A stretch of DNA of 64,000 bases from Streptomyces sp. NRRL F-2580 (GCF_000720115.1 NZ_JOIR01000007.1:1-64000), one strand, 5' to 3'; positions 27,031 through 35,701 are shown, numbered from the stretch's first letter. Notes: generated from the letters alone by a model not told the origin. A program made the numbers and translations.

Positions 27031-28575
27031 TTGGAGTTCGAACACCGGACAGAGAATTTCGTCAACGCCTCCTGGTCCATGGTGTACTTGAGAGATCTCA
27101 TCTACGACATGCTGGGCCTGCTGTTCACCGAACTGAGCCAGCACGGCGGCATGGCGGGAGACGACGGAGCCGGGCGGGCGTTCGCTGCCGTGTACAAGCC
27201 GGCGGTGACGACTGTCTTCGCGTCGGCGGGCCATGCACACCAGGTCATGGCGAGCGGCGCCGGCACCCTCCTCAAGGCCGCAGAGGACTTCGTTCGACAG
27301 AACAGTGAGATTGCCGCGTCGTTCCTCAACCAGAGCCCGGCCACCCCCGGTATCGGCGCGCAGCCGTCCGGCCCGGACTGCAACCCACGTGCCAGCCACA
27401 AGGCAGAGGATCTTCCCGAGGTCGTAGGGGAGACGAGCTGGACCGACCAGTACCTCCTCGACAAACGCTTCCACGGGCAGCGCGACAAGCTGCGCAAGAC
27501 AGCAGCTGTCTGGAACTTGGCCGCGAAGATCCTCGAAGACGCCTACTGGGACTTGGGGACGGCGTGGAAGACGGCGACCACCAACCAGCAGGGCGAGACC
27601 GCCACCGCAGTGGAGGACTTCTTCAAGCTGTTCGTGGGCAAGACCCCGCCGCCCAGCGAAGTGGGTGGCGAAGAGACGCTGATGGCCAACCTCCCCACGG
27701 CCTGCCGCATGATCGCCAATGCCTGTGAGGCGTATGCGGACCACATCGAGACTGCCTTGAAGCGCATCCCTGAACAGGAGAACCCCATCACGGGTGACAC
27801 CCTGCTCCCCTGGGACCGACCCCGCCTGGGCGGTGACGGTCACGACGGCGGGCTGCACGAGCTGGTCGCCGGTGACATGCGCATCGCGAGCCTGGGCAAG
27901 ATCCCGCCCGCCATGGACAACTCCCAGGCCCGCGTCCCCATGCCACAGCCCGATGGGGGCGGCTTCCTGCCCTCGCTGCCGCCCTTCCTGGCACCTTTCG
28001 CTCGTGTACGTGTACCCCTTCTGGTCCCGGTGGCGTACCGTCCCGCGAACGGGCCGCGGGTCCAGCCGATAGCGCCACCGGCGCCACCCAATCCGCGGTT
28101 CCCTCCCCTCACGGCGCCGCAGCAGCAGAACTTCCAGACCTGGCTGAACTCGCTACGTGCCGGTGACGTGTCGGGCGGCAGGCCCGCCGAGGTTGCCTAT
28201 CAGCTCCGCGTAGCCGGCTATCCCGAGTACGAAGTCCCCATCGCCCCCGGCACAGGCAAGGGCACCACGCTGATGGTGGACGGCTTTCGCGACAGCGACG
28301 GGATGGCCGTCGAGGCCAAGTACGTCAACAACCCCGGCAAGAAGTGCTACCGGTCGCTCGAAGAACTCCGTACCAACCACCAGACGCGCAAGAAGGAGTT
28401 CCTCTTCGACCCCGACCGGAACGAGCTGCAGAAGTACGCCGCCGCACTGAACGACCCGCGCAACACAGAGATGCGCGGAGTGGAAACGGTCACCAACAAT
28501 CCCGACTCCGTCGCCTACTGGCGCGTGATGATGGCGGCATACGGCGTCAAGGGCTATGCCCGCTACGTTCCCTGA
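27031..28575 (+). CDS. Polymorphic toxin with WXG-like N-terminus and REase-fold C-terminus (514 aa)
   Basis: Residues 1-110 are helical (FVNASWSMVYLRDLIYDMLGLLFTEL, AGHAHQVMASGAGTLLKAAEDF), like the WXG100-type leader domains of type VII-exported toxins. Residues 130-250 are another helical region (DKRFHGQRDKLRKTAAVWNLAAKILEDAYWDLGTAW). A Pro-rich linker follows at 300-365. The C-terminal domain from about 370 (FQTWLNSLRAGDVSGGRPAEVAYQLRVAGYPEYEV) has VDGFRDSDGMAVEAKYV, a D...ExK arrangement of the restriction-endonuclease fold toxins (Tox-REase-5-like), so a DNase activity is inferred. TTG 27031 is chosen (AGGAGG seven bases upstream); the frame is open further upstream but reads as low-complexity. 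Its probable immunity gene starts 29 bp after the stop. Confidence 0.82.
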   Translation: MEFEHRTENFVNASWSMVYLRDLIYDMLGLLFTELSQHGGMAGDDGAGRAFAAVYKPAVTTVFASAGHAHQVMASGAGTLLKAAEDFVRQNSEIAASFLNQSPATPGIGAQPSGPDCNPRASHKAEDLPEVVGETSWTDQYLLDKRFHGQRDKLRKTAAVWNLAAKILEDAYWDLGTAWKTATTNQQGETATAVEDFFKLFVGKTPPPSEVGGEETLMANLPTACRMIANACEAYADHIETALKRIPEQENPITGDTLLPWDRPRLGGDGHDGGLHELVAGDMRIASLGKIPPAMDNSQARVPMPQPDGGGFLPSLPPFLAPFARVRVPLLVPVAYRPANGPRVQPIAPPAPPNPRFPPLTAPQQQNFQTWLNSLRAGDVSGGRPAEVAYQLRVAGYPEYEVPIAPGTGKGTTLMVDGFRDSDGMAVEAKYVNNPGKKCYRSLEELRTNHQTRKKEFLFDPDRNELQKYAAALNDPRNTEMRGVETVTNNPDSVAYWRVMMAAYGVKGYARYVP

Positions 28576-28604
28576 CCTACCCTGCACCGCCGAGGAGTAC
28601 ACCC

Positions 28605-29042
28605 GTGGACGCGTCCCAGCTCGCCGAACTGCGCACCATGTACGTCTTCACCCCCATAGAGGGGCAGACTTGGGGGCTGACGTACGACAGCCTGAAGGCC
28701 AGGCTCCTGGAGCGCGATCCGGACGAGTTCATCCGGATCCAGGAAGGCGGGCAGATCCGAGGCTCGGCCATGCACTACGGCATCACCCTCGAAGGCGAAG
28801 AGCTCGAAGGGTACGCACGGGTCCAGCCCGAGGGCATCTCGATCCTCGACTCCACCGCCCAGGCGGCTGCGAACTTCGTCGGCTGGCTCCGCGAGCACGT
28901 CGTCCCGGAGGGTGTGGCGATGACGTTCAACACCGCATGGGGGCTGGAAGAGGATCTGCCCGACGCCCCCGTCCCCGAAGTGACGCGGCCCCGGCTCGTC
29001 GCGGCCTTCCTCGCGCACCTCGAAGCCACCGGCCTGGAGTGA
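28605..29042 (+). CDS. Probable immunity protein of the REase-fold toxin (145 aa)
   Basis: An acidic, cytoplasmic 145-residue protein (VDASQLAELRTMYVFTPIEGQTWGLTYDSLKARLLERDPDEFIRIQEG, GSAMHYGITLEGEELEGYARVQPEGISILDST, AANFVGWLREHVVPEGVAMTFNTAWGLEEDL). The high acidity, lack of a signal and position directly after a toxin gene are typical of immunity proteins that cover a basic nuclease. I do not recognise an immunity family by name. The start is GTG 28605 with GAGGAG nine bases upstream. A terminator follows 26 bp after the stop. Confidence 0.75.
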   Translation: MDASQLAELRTMYVFTPIEGQTWGLTYDSLKARLLERDPDEFIRIQEGGQIRGSAMHYGITLEGEELEGYARVQPEGISILDSTAQAAANFVGWLREHVVPEGVAMTFNTAWGLEEDLPDAPVPEVTRPRLVAAFLAHLEATGLE

Positions 29043-29068
29043 GGGGCTCGCGCGGCAGGTTTCGCCCC

Positions 29069-29099
29069 ATGGGGCCAGGCGCATCGTGCCTGGCCCCAT
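29069..29099 (+). terminator. 12-bp hairpin terminator after the toxin-immunity pair
   Basis: ATGGGGCCAGGC, 7-base loop, exact complement. It lies 26 bp after the immunity stop codon. Confidence 0.85.
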
Positions 29100-29431
29100 C
29101 GCCCGCATCCACGAGCCCTGGCTTGTCGAGGCGGTCGCACTGTCTCTCCTCTGGGGTCAGGAGATAGACGTGGGCTCGCGGGGTGGTGGGACGGCGCGGA
29201 GGAGCTCCCACTGGGGTGGGATCCGTCGGCCCACTGGCTGAGGAGGTGGCGGTCGGGCTTTGGGGAGGCGAATTTGCGAAGAGGGGGCCACCTGTGGCGC
29301 AGATCGCATGAAATGCGTCTCGCGATGCGAGACGGTCCCGCGCTCAGGTGGTGCAAGTGGTGCGCGAAAGGCCCTCTGGGCAGCGCGGTCCTGCGAGTTG
29401 GGGCACGCGGAGGGCACGGAAGGGCCTGAGA
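29100..29431. other. Non-coding remainder of the element
   Basis: 332 bases between the terminator and the right repeat. There is no gene. A short shared stretch with the region before the left repeat (CAAGTGGTGCG, 29355-29365 and 26493-26503) may extend the repeat relationship. The rest shows nothing. Confidence 0.4.
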
Positions 29432-29523
29432 GGTCTAGACAACGACGAAGGCCCAGGTCGTTGACCTGGGCCTTCCTTCATGAGCGGATGACGGGAATCG
29501 AACCCGCGCTATAAGCTTGGGAA
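29432..29523 (-). repeat. Right att-like direct repeat overlapping tRNA-Gly(CCC)
   Basis: Partner of 26518-26609. It covers the 3' half of the functional tRNA and its terminator. Differences from the left copy are few and scattered, and the tRNA part here keeps the pairing needed for function. Confidence 0.9.
29448..29474 (-). terminator. Terminator of tRNA-Gly
   Basis: AAGGCCCAGGTC, loop GTT, exact complement (12 bp). It lies 9 bp past the tRNA 3' end on the minus strand. Confidence 0.85.
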
Positions 29524-29553
29524 GCTCATGTTCTACCATTAAACTACATCCGC
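29483..29553 (-). tRNA. tRNA-Gly(CCC)
   Basis: Read on the minus strand it starts GCGGATGTAGTTTAATGG and ends CATCCGCT. Acceptor strands GCGGATG/CATCCGC pair perfectly. The D-arm has GTTTAATGGTAGAAC, the anticodon arm TGAGC-TTCCCAA-GCTTA shows anticodon CCC, and the T-arm is GCGGG-TTCGAAT-CCCGT. CCA is not encoded. It reads glycine GGG codons. Its 3' half was the integration target of the element to the left. Confidence 0.97.
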
Positions 29554-29777
29554 GCGGTGGACCAGTTGCCTGGAGCTCCATCGTCGCCCACTCTACCTCA
29601 TGATCGACCCCCGGTGAATTTGCCGCGGGGTCGATGTCGTGTGTGGTGTGCACCGAGGCGTGTGGGCGCGGGAGTTGGGGCGTACGGTGTGGGTGCGGAG
29701 CGGCGGCTGGAGTGGGTGCCGATCATCCCCTAATGTGGCGATTCGTCGCAGTACGGCTCGTTGGGGAAAGGGACTCG

Positions 29778-29945
29778 ATGGAGCACACCGTCGTCCGTTG
29801 TGCCGAAGGGCACGTTTTCAGTACCGCCTCCTTCCCGCTGCAGCACCTCGGTGCCGGCCGGATCGGGCCCGGGCGGTTGCTGCGGTGTCCGCGGTGCGCG
29901 CGGTTGCGGCACGCCGTGCCCGTCGGGGCAGCGGTCAAGCGATAG
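29778..29945 (+). CDS. Small zinc-ribbon-like protein (55 aa)
   Basis: A basic 55-residue protein: [30 protein letters not shown], then [16 protein letters not shown]. The C8-x3-H12 pair plus CPRC (C41, C44) suggest a four-ligand zinc ribbon. It is conserved in Streptomyces in the same position before dcd, as far as I recall. AAAGGGA lies five bases before ATG 29778. Function unknown; a nucleic-acid contact is plausible from charge. Confidence 0.8.
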   Translation: MEHTVVRCAEGHVFSTASFPLQHLGAGRIGPGRLLRCPRCARLRHAVPVGAAVKR

Positions 29946-30010
29946 CGGACGGGCGCGCGGGCGCCGCTCTCGATTGGGGGTGGCCCGCGCGCTCTGCGTA
30001 TCCTCGGGAC

Positions 30011-30598
30011 GTGCTTCTCTCTGACAAAGACATCCGGGCCGAGATCGACAGCGGACGGGTTCGCATCGACCCGTTCGAGGAGTCGATGGTGCAGCCCTCC
30101 AGCATCGATGTACGTCTCGACCGGTTCTTCCGGGTGTTCGAGAATCACCGGTACGCCCACATCGATCCGGCGATCGAGCAGGCGGACCTGACCCGGATGG
30201 TCGAGCCGGAGGGGGACGAGGCCTTCATCCTCCACCCCGGTGAGTTCGTGCTCGCGTCCACGTACGAGGTCATCTCGCTGCCCGACGACATCGCCTCCAG
30301 ACTGGAGGGGAAGTCCAGTCTGGGCCGCCTCGGCCTGGTGACGCATTCGACCGCCGGATTCATCGACCCCGGGTTCTCGGGCCACGTGACCCTGGAGCTG
30401 TCGAACCTCGCCACGCTGCCGATCAAGCTCTGGCCGGGCATGAAGATCGGGCAGCTCTGCATGTTCCGGCTCAGCTCGCCCGCGGAGTTCCCGTACGGCA
30501 GCGAGCGCTACGGGTCCAGGTACCAGGGGCAGCGCGGCCCGACCGCCTCGCGCTCCTTCCAGAACTTCCACCGCACCCAGGTGAGGCACGACGCATGA
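30011..30598 (+). CDS. dcd: dCTP deaminase
   Basis: A 195-residue cytoplasmic enzyme that deaminates dCTP to dUTP, feeding dTMP synthesis. The family blocks are intact: [42 protein letters not shown] at the start, [54 protein letters not shown] (nucleotide binding and the catalytic Glu of HVTLELSN), and [13 protein letters not shown] at the end. The start is GTG 30011; no strong ribosome site is seen and the frame is open upstream, but homologues begin at this VLLSDKDI. It overlaps the next gene by four bases (ATGA). Confidence 0.96.
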   Translation: MLLSDKDIRAEIDSGRVRIDPFEESMVQPSSIDVRLDRFFRVFENHRYAHIDPAIEQADLTRMVEPEGDEAFILHPGEFVLASTYEVISLPDDIASRLEGKSSLGRLGLVTHSTAGFIDPGFSGHVTLELSNLATLPIKLWPGMKIGQLCMFRLSSPAEFPYGSERYGSRYQGQRGPTASRSFQNFHRTQVRHDA

Positions 30599-31092
30599 GT
30601 GAAGTACGCGAGAACCTCGACTACGAGGGGTTCGGGCGGGCCGTGCGGCAGCTCGCGCAGACCATCGCCGACGACGGGTACGAGCCCGACATCATCCTGA
30701 GCATCGCCCGTGGCGGCGTGTTCGTCGCGGGCGGACTGGCGTACGCGCTCGACTGCAAGAACATCCACCTGGTGAACGTGGAGTTCTATACGGGTGTGGG
30801 GACGACCCTGGAGATGCCGGTCATGCTGGCGCCCGTCCCCGAGGCGATCGACTTCACGAACAAGAAGGTCCTCATCGCCGATGACGTGGCCGACACCGGC
30901 AAGACGCTCAAGCTCGTCCACGACTTCTGCCTGGGCCACGTCGCCGAGGTGCGCTCCGCCGTCATCTACGAGAAGTCCCACTCGCTCGTGAAGTGCGAGT
31001 ACGTGTGGAAGAAGACCGATGAGTGGATCAATTTCCCCTGGTCGGTCGAACCGCCCGTCGTGAAGCGTGAGGGTCAGGTTCTCGACGCCTGA
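30595..31092 (+). CDS. Purine/xanthine-type phosphoribosyltransferase (165 aa)
   Basis: A type I phosphoribosyltransferase. The PRPP-binding motif is [14 protein letters not shown] (about residues 98-111), preceded by [22 protein letters not shown] (the beta1 loop). It has the short hood of hypoxanthine/xanthine-guanine enzymes ([10 protein letters not shown]). Substrate specificity is not certain: hypoxanthine, guanine or xanthine. It overlaps dcd by four bases, so the two are translationally coupled and presumably serve nucleotide salvage together. A strong terminator follows 22 bp after the stop. Confidence 0.9.
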   Translation: MSEVRENLDYEGFGRAVRQLAQTIADDGYEPDIILSIARGGVFVAGGLAYALDCKNIHLVNVEFYTGVGTTLEMPVMLAPVPEAIDFTNKKVLIADDVADTGKTLKLVHDFCLGHVAEVRSAVIYEKSHSLVKCEYVWKKTDEWINFPWSVEPPVVKREGQVLDA

Positions 31093-31113
31093 TCATCGAG
31101 TGCGAGTACGTGG

Positions 31114-31150
31114 AAGGGCCCCCCGCGCAGACACTGCGCGGGGGGCCCTT
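31114..31150. terminator. 17-bp hairpin terminator after dcd operon
   Basis: AAGGGCCCCCCGCGCAG, loop ACA, exact complement followed by TTCG. It lies between convergent genes. Confidence 0.9.
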
Positions 31151-31168
31151 TCGCGTGCGAGGGCAGGG

Positions 31169-32110
31169 CTAGATGGTGCCCAGTTTGATGATCGACAGCA
31201 GGGCGATCAGCTGGATGGCGGAGGCGCCCAGTGCCTTCGGCCACGGCAGGTCGTGCGACTTGCTGACCAGCGAGGTGAAGAGCGCTCCGGCCGCCACCCA
31301 GGTGGCCCAGCCCAGGACCTGCACGACCATGTTGTCGCCGCCGAGGAACACCGCGAACAGCAGGCGCGGCGCATCCGTTATGGACATGATCAGCATGGAC
31401 AGGCCGACCGTCGGCTGCCACGTGCCGTCGCCGCCCATCTGGCGGGCGAGCGTGTGGGTGACCGCGCCCAGGATCAGACCGCAGATGACGAAGGCGACGC
31501 CGGCGGACAGGACGATCGGGACGGCCTTCGACAGGGTCGCGTTGATCGCGTCCTCGCGGGCGTCGTCGAGGCCGAAGACCGCGAGGAGCCCGTAGAGGAA
31601 GGTCACGGTCAGCGCGGGACCCCAGACGGCGTAGTCGCGCATCTGCAGGAAGGTCTGGCCCGGCCGCGTCACGATGCCGCGCAGGAGCTCCTTCCACGGC
31701 AGTCGCGGCCCGGACGGAGCGGCCGCGGCCGCGCCCGCGTGGTAGGTCGCGCCCTGGCTGTACGGGTCCTCGCCGACCGCGAAGACCTGGGTGTGCCCCG
31801 GGTTGTCGTTCGTGTAGCCGCCGCCACCACCGCCGCTGTGGCCTCCGTGGCCGTACGGGGCCTGCTGGCCCGCCGGGTACGGCGGTTGCTGCTGCTGCCC
31901 GTACGGGTCGAAGTACTCCGGCTCGCCGTGGCCCCCGGCGCCCGGCTGCGGCCACTGCTGCTGCGCAGGTGGGCCTCCGGCGGGAGGGTACGGCTGCTGG
32001 CCGTACGGCGGCGGTGGTTGCTGCCGGCCGTACGACTGCTGCTGCTGCTGCGGGGGTTGTTGCGGAGTGCGGTTGTTGTCCCGGCCGCGTCCGATCCTGA
32101 ATCCAGCCAC
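31169..32110 (-). CDS. Yip1-family membrane protein with Gln/Pro-rich N-terminus (313 aa)
   Basis: Residues 1-110 are a disordered, Gln/Pro/Tyr/Gly-rich tail (many PPPPYGQQ and QQQQ repeats). The rest is a membrane domain with about five helices: DYAVWGPALTVTFLYGLLAVFGL, VPIVLSAGVAFVICGLILGAV, WQPTVGLSMLIMSITDAPRLLFAVF, VQVLGWATWVAAGALFTSLV, and GASAIQLIALLSII. The Yip1 fold is deduced from this layout. The function in bacteria is unknown. GTG 32110 is chosen (VAGFRIGRGRDN); GTG 32167 is possible but neither has a good ribosome site. It is alone on this strand. Confidence 0.8.
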   Translation of the reverse strand: MAGFRIGRGRDNNRTPQQPPQQQQQSYGRQQPPPPYGQQPYPPAGGPPAQQQWPQPGAGGHGEPEYFDPYGQQQQPPYPAGQQAPYGHGGHSGGGGGGYTNDNPGHTQVFAVGEDPYSQGATYHAGAAAAAPSGPRLPWKELLRGIVTRPGQTFLQMRDYAVWGPALTVTFLYGLLAVFGLDDAREDAINATLSKAVPIVLSAGVAFVICGLILGAVTHTLARQMGGDGTWQPTVGLSMLIMSITDAPRLLFAVFLGGDNMVVQVLGWATWVAAGALFTSLVSKSHDLPWPKALGASAIQLIALLSIIKLGTI

Positions 32111-32233
32111 GTGATCGAACGTACCTGGTCCGGCGAGCGTCTGTGGACGGTCGCCCGGAACACGCACCCTTTGCGGCTGACCTGTGACAACCCCTAGGGG
32201 AACCCCGAGGGCCTTACCGGGTGTCCGGTTTAC

Positions 32234-32876
32234 ATGGCTACGCCACAGTCCGCTGCTCTTCGTTACTTTGTCGATGGAATACGCACATATTGGGCCCGCG
32301 CGGCCACCGTCCTGGCCTCCCGGTCGGATCCGCCTTCGCGGACTCCCCGGCCGTTCCGGAGCCGGAGGTGCTGCCGGGCATCGAACAGCCGGCGGTGGAC
32401 CCGTTCGTGCCGTCAGTCGATCCGTCCGTGCCGCCGACGCCGCGGCCCACGACGCCGCCGGTCACGCCGAAGCCGAAGCCGAGCGTCCGTGCGTACGTCA
32501 CCACCGTGAAGCTGGCGGACGGCTCGGTCGCCAAGGTCTACAAGATCGGCGACAACCACTTCGAAGCCGACATCTTCGCCGGCTCGACGAAGCTGGACAC
32601 GCTGGTCAGCAAGGGCGGGGCCGCGGCGTACGGGCAGAACGACGGCCTGCACGTCGAGAAGGACGTCAAGAAGGAGAGCCCGGTGCGCGTCACCATGCCC
32701 GACGGGCGGATCGCCAAGCCGTCCGGGACGGCGGCGTGAAGGCCGGCGCGGAGGGGGTCGACCCGGCGGAGGGCGAGAGCCCGGCGCTGGTCGCCGCGGG
32801 CGGCAGCATGGCCTCGGGTGCGGCCGGGCTCGGCGTCGCGCTGCTGCGGCGCCGCCGTGCGGGGAGCGAGGGCTGA
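32234..32876 (+). pseudogene. Secreted/wall-associated protein spread over three reading frames
   Basis: A signal-like start (MATPQSAALRYFVDGIRTYWARAATVLAS) at 32234 runs in one frame. The body (SAFADSPAVPEPEVLPG..., then KLADGSVAKVYKIGDNHFEADIFAGSTKLDTLVSKGGAAAYGQNDGLHV) is in a second frame ending at 32739. The hydrophobic C-terminus (SPALVAAGGSMASGAAGLGVALLRRRR) is in a third frame from 32736. An intact version would be a secreted Pro-rich protein with a C-terminal membrane anchor. At least one of the two frame changes probably reflects mutation; the second could also be a real GTGA-coupled miniprotein. If intact, the body frame alone from GTG 32221 would encode 172 aa without a signal. 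Confidence 0.5.
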
Positions 32877-32902
32877 GGGACGCCCCACCCGGCCTGGAAC
32901 GC

Positions 32903-32944
32903 CGGAACGGCCGGTCCCCCCGCCTGGGGGGACCGGCCGTTCCG
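32903..32944. terminator. 19-bp hairpin terminator
   Basis: CGGAACGGCCGGTCCCCCC, loop GCCT, exact complement. It separates convergent genes. Confidence 0.9.
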
Positions 32945-32966
32945 TTCCGCGTGGTGCGGGCTGGTG

Positions 32967-35591
32967 CTACTTGGCATCCTCGGGCTTCGCCTCTGCCGCC
33001 GGCGCGGCCTCGGCTGCGGGCTCCGCCTCGGCGTCAGGCGCGGCCTCGACCGCCGCCACGCCCTCGGGCTCAGCCTCGGCGTCCGCCTCAGCCGCGGCCT
33101 TCGCTTCAGGCTCAGCCTCAGCCTCGGCCGCGGGCTCCGCCTCAGCCTTGGCCTTCGCTGCGGCAGCGGCCTCGGCCTCGGCCTTCGCAGCGGCCTCAGC
33201 CTCCGTCTTCGCAACGGCCTCAGCCTCGGCCTTCGCAGCAGCCTCAGCCTCGGCCTCCGCCTTCGCGGCGGCAGCGGCAGCGGCCTCGGCCTCCGCCGCG
33301 GCCTCCGCCGCGGCCTCCGCCGCGGCGGCCGCCTCGGCTTCCGCCTCCGCCGCCGCGGCCGCCAGCTCGGCCTCCGTGGGGCCGGGCGCCTTGACCGACT
33401 CCAGGAGGAGCTGGGCCACGTCGACGACCTGGACGTGTTCCTTCGCCTGGCCGTCGTTCTTCTTGCCGTTCACCGAGTCGGTGAGCATGACCAGGCAGAA
33501 CGGGCAGGCGGTGGAGACGATGTCGGGGTTCAGGGACAGGGCCTCGTCGACGCGCTCGTTGTTGATGCGCTTGCCGATCCGCTCCTCCATCCACATCCGC
33601 GCGCCACCGGCGCCACAGCAGAAGCCCCGCTCCTTGTGGCGGTGCATCTCCTGCTGGCGCAGCCCCGGCACGGCCGACATGATCTCGCGCGGCGGCGTGT
33701 AGACCTTGTTGTGCCGGCCCAGGTAGCACGGGTCGTGGTACGTGATCAGACCGTCCACCGGCGTGACCGGCGTGAGGCGGCCCTCGTCGATCAGGTGCTG
33801 CAGCAGCTGCGTGTGGTGGATGACCTCGTACTCGCCGCCCAGCTGCGGGTACTCGTTCGCGATGGTGTTGAAGCAGTGCGGGCAGGTCGAGACGATCCGC
33901 TTCGCCGACTTCGGCTTCTTCGTCTCCGGATCGTCGTCGTCCTCGCCGAACGCCATGTTCAGCATGGCCACGTTCTCCTGGCCCAGCTGCTGGAACAGCG
34001 GCTCGTTGCCCAGACGGCGCGGCGAGTCACCGGTGCACTTCTCGTCGCCGCCCATGATCGCGAACTTGACGCCCGCGATGTTCAGCAGCTCCGCGAAGGC
34101 CTTCGTGGTCTTCTTGGCCCGGTCCTCCAGGGCGCCGGCGCAGCCGACCCAGTAGAGGTAGTCGAACTCGGAGAGGTCCTCCGCGTCCTTGCCGATGATC
34201 GGGACCTCGAAGTCCACCTCCTTGGTCCACTCGACGCGCTGCTTCTTCGCCAGGCCCCAGGGGTTGCCCTTCTTCTCCAGGTTCTTGAGCATCGTGCCCG
34301 CCTCCGACGGGAACGCGCTCTCGATCATCACCTGGTAGCGGCGCATGTCGACGATGTGGTCGATGTGCTCGATGTCGACCGGGCACTGCTCCACGCACGC
34401 ACCGCAGGTCGTGCAGGACCACAGCACGTCCGGGTCGATGACGCCGTTCTCCTCGGCGGTGCCGATCAGCGGGCGCTCGGCCTCCGCGATCGCCGCGGCG
34501 GGGACGTCCTTCAGCTGCTCCGCCGTGGCCTTCTCATTGCCCTCCATGTCCTTGCCGCCACCGGCCAGCAGGTACGGGGCCTTGGCGTGCGCGTGGTCGC
34601 GCAGGGACATGATCAGCAGCTTCGGGGACAGCGGCTTGCCCGTGTTCCAGGCCGGGCACTGCGACTGGCAGCGACCGCACTCCGTACACGTGGAGAAGTC
34701 GAGGATGCCCTTCCAGGAGAACTGCTCGACCTGCGAGACGCCGAAGACGTCGTCCTCGCCCGGCTCCTCGAAGTCGATCTCCTTGCCGCCGCTGGTCATC
34801 GGCTGCAGCGCGCCCAGCGCGACCGCGCCGTCCGCGTTCCGCTTGAACCAGATGTTCGGGAAGCCCAGGAAGCGGTGCCAGGCGACACCCATGTTGGTGT
34901 TGAGCGAGACCGTGATCATCCAGGTGAAGGACGTGACGATCTTGAGCGCCGCGAAGAAGTAGGTGAGGTGCTGCAGCGTGCTCAGGCTCAGCCCGTCGAA
35001 GGCGGCGATCAGCGGGTACGAGGCGAAGAAGCCCGGCTCCCAGCCGTCGACGCCGTGCTGGGCCCCCTCCAGCGCGCGCAGCGTCATGATGCAGATGCCG
35101 ACGATGAGGATGACGGCCTCGACGAAGTACGCCTGGCCCGTCTTGGAACCCGCGAAGCGTGACTTGCGGCCCGCCTTGCCCGGCCGGCTCAGCTGCCGGA
35201 TCACGATCAGGGTGACGATGCCGAGCACGGTCATCAGGCCGAGGAACTCGGTGAAGATCTCGTACGGCAGCCAGTCGCCGATGATCGGGATCAGCCAGTC
35301 GGCCTGGAAGAGCTGGCCGAAGGCGTTGACGATGGTCAGCAGCAGCGAGAAGAAGCCCACTGCCACGAACCAGTGCGCCGCGCCGACGATGCCCCAACGG
35401 TTCATGCGGGTGTGGCCGAGGAACTCCTTGGCCAGCGTGATGGTGCGCTGCGTGGGGTCGCCGGTGCGCGTGCCTGCGGGCACTGGCTGGCCGAGGCGCA
35501 CGAAGTGGTAGATCTGCGCGACGGCACGGCCGAACAGCGCGACGGCTACCACCGTGATGACCAGCGACACGATGATCGCGGCGAGTTGCAT
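32967..35591 (-). CDS. Membrane-bound Fe-S oxidoreductase (HdrD/GlpC-like) with Ala/Glu/Lys tail (874 aa)
   Basis: Residues 1-260 hold about six transmembrane helices (VSLVITVVAVALFGRAVAQI, WGIVGAAHWFVAVGFFSLLL, MTVLGIVTLIVI and others), a NarI/HdrE-like part that may bind haem. At about 308-400 two 4Fe-4S motifs appear, CTECGRCQSQCP and CTTCGACVEQCP. Two CCG domains follow at about 450-720 (CTGDSPRRLGN, CPHCFNTIANEYPQL, YHDPCYLGRHNKVY, FCCGAGGARMWMEER), which bind a further cluster for disulfide or quinone chemistry. From about 738 the last 136 residues are an almost pure Ala/Glu/Lys repeat. The gene starts at ATG 35591. TTGACT with ATATAA nearby lies about 50 bp upstream. Related proteins are electron-transfer subunits; the electron partner is not known. 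Confidence 0.9.
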   Translation of the reverse strand: MQLAAIIVSLVITVVAVALFGRAVAQIYHFVRLGQPVPAGTRTGDPTQRTITLAKEFLGHTRMNRWGIVGAAHWFVAVGFFSLLLTIVNAFGQLFQADWLIPIIGDWLPYEIFTEFLGLMTVLGIVTLIVIRQLSRPGKAGRKSRFAGSKTGQAYFVEAVILIVGICIMTLRALEGAQHGVDGWEPGFFASYPLIAAFDGLSLSTLQHLTYFFAALKIVTSFTWMITVSLNTNMGVAWHRFLGFPNIWFKRNADGAVALGALQPMTSGGKEIDFEEPGEDDVFGVSQVEQFSWKGILDFSTCTECGRCQSQCPAWNTGKPLSPKLLIMSLRDHAHAKAPYLLAGGGKDMEGNEKATAEQLKDVPAAAIAEAERPLIGTAEENGVIDPDVLWSCTTCGACVEQCPVDIEHIDHIVDMRRYQVMIESAFPSEAGTMLKNLEKKGNPWGLAKKQRVEWTKEVDFEVPIIGKDAEDLSEFDYLYWVGCAGALEDRAKKTTKAFAELLNIAGVKFAIMGGDEKCTGDSPRRLGNEPLFQQLGQENVAMLNMAFGEDDDDPETKKPKSAKRIVSTCPHCFNTIANEYPQLGGEYEVIHHTQLLQHLIDEGRLTPVTPVDGLITYHDPCYLGRHNKVYTPPREIMSAVPGLRQQEMHRHKERGFCCGAGGARMWMEERIGKRINNERVDEALSLNPDIVSTACPFCLVMLTDSVNGKKNDGQAKEHVQVVDVAQLLLESVKAPGPTEAELAAAAAEAEAEAAAAAEAAAEAAAEAEAAAAAAAKAEAEAEAAAKAEAEAVAKTEAEAAAKAEAEAAAAAKAKAEAEPAAEAEAEPEAKAAAEADAEAEPEGVAAVEAAPDAEAEPAAEAAPAAEAKPEDAK

Positions 35592-35701
35592 GGAAGGGCT
35601 CCTCGGGCGGCACTTACTAAGCGGTAACTTATATAGTCAAGGCTTGAGGTTACCCAGTTCCGGCGCCGCAATGTAGCGGGGCGTGCGGTGATCTGTGTCG
35701 C

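Larger units (their letters stand above)
26518..29523. mobile_element. Decayed tRNA-Gly integrative element carrying a toxin-immunity pair
   Basis: A 3.0-kb segment bounded by the 92-bp direct repeats, the right one being the 3' end of an intact tRNA-Gly(CCC). This is the layout left by a tyrosine-integrase element in a tRNA 3' end: the intact tRNA on one side and the displaced 3' half on the other. Inside are a tyrosine-recombinase remnant, a polymorphic toxin and a probable immunity gene. No replication or transfer genes remain, so it is a remnant, not an active element. Confidence 0.75.
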
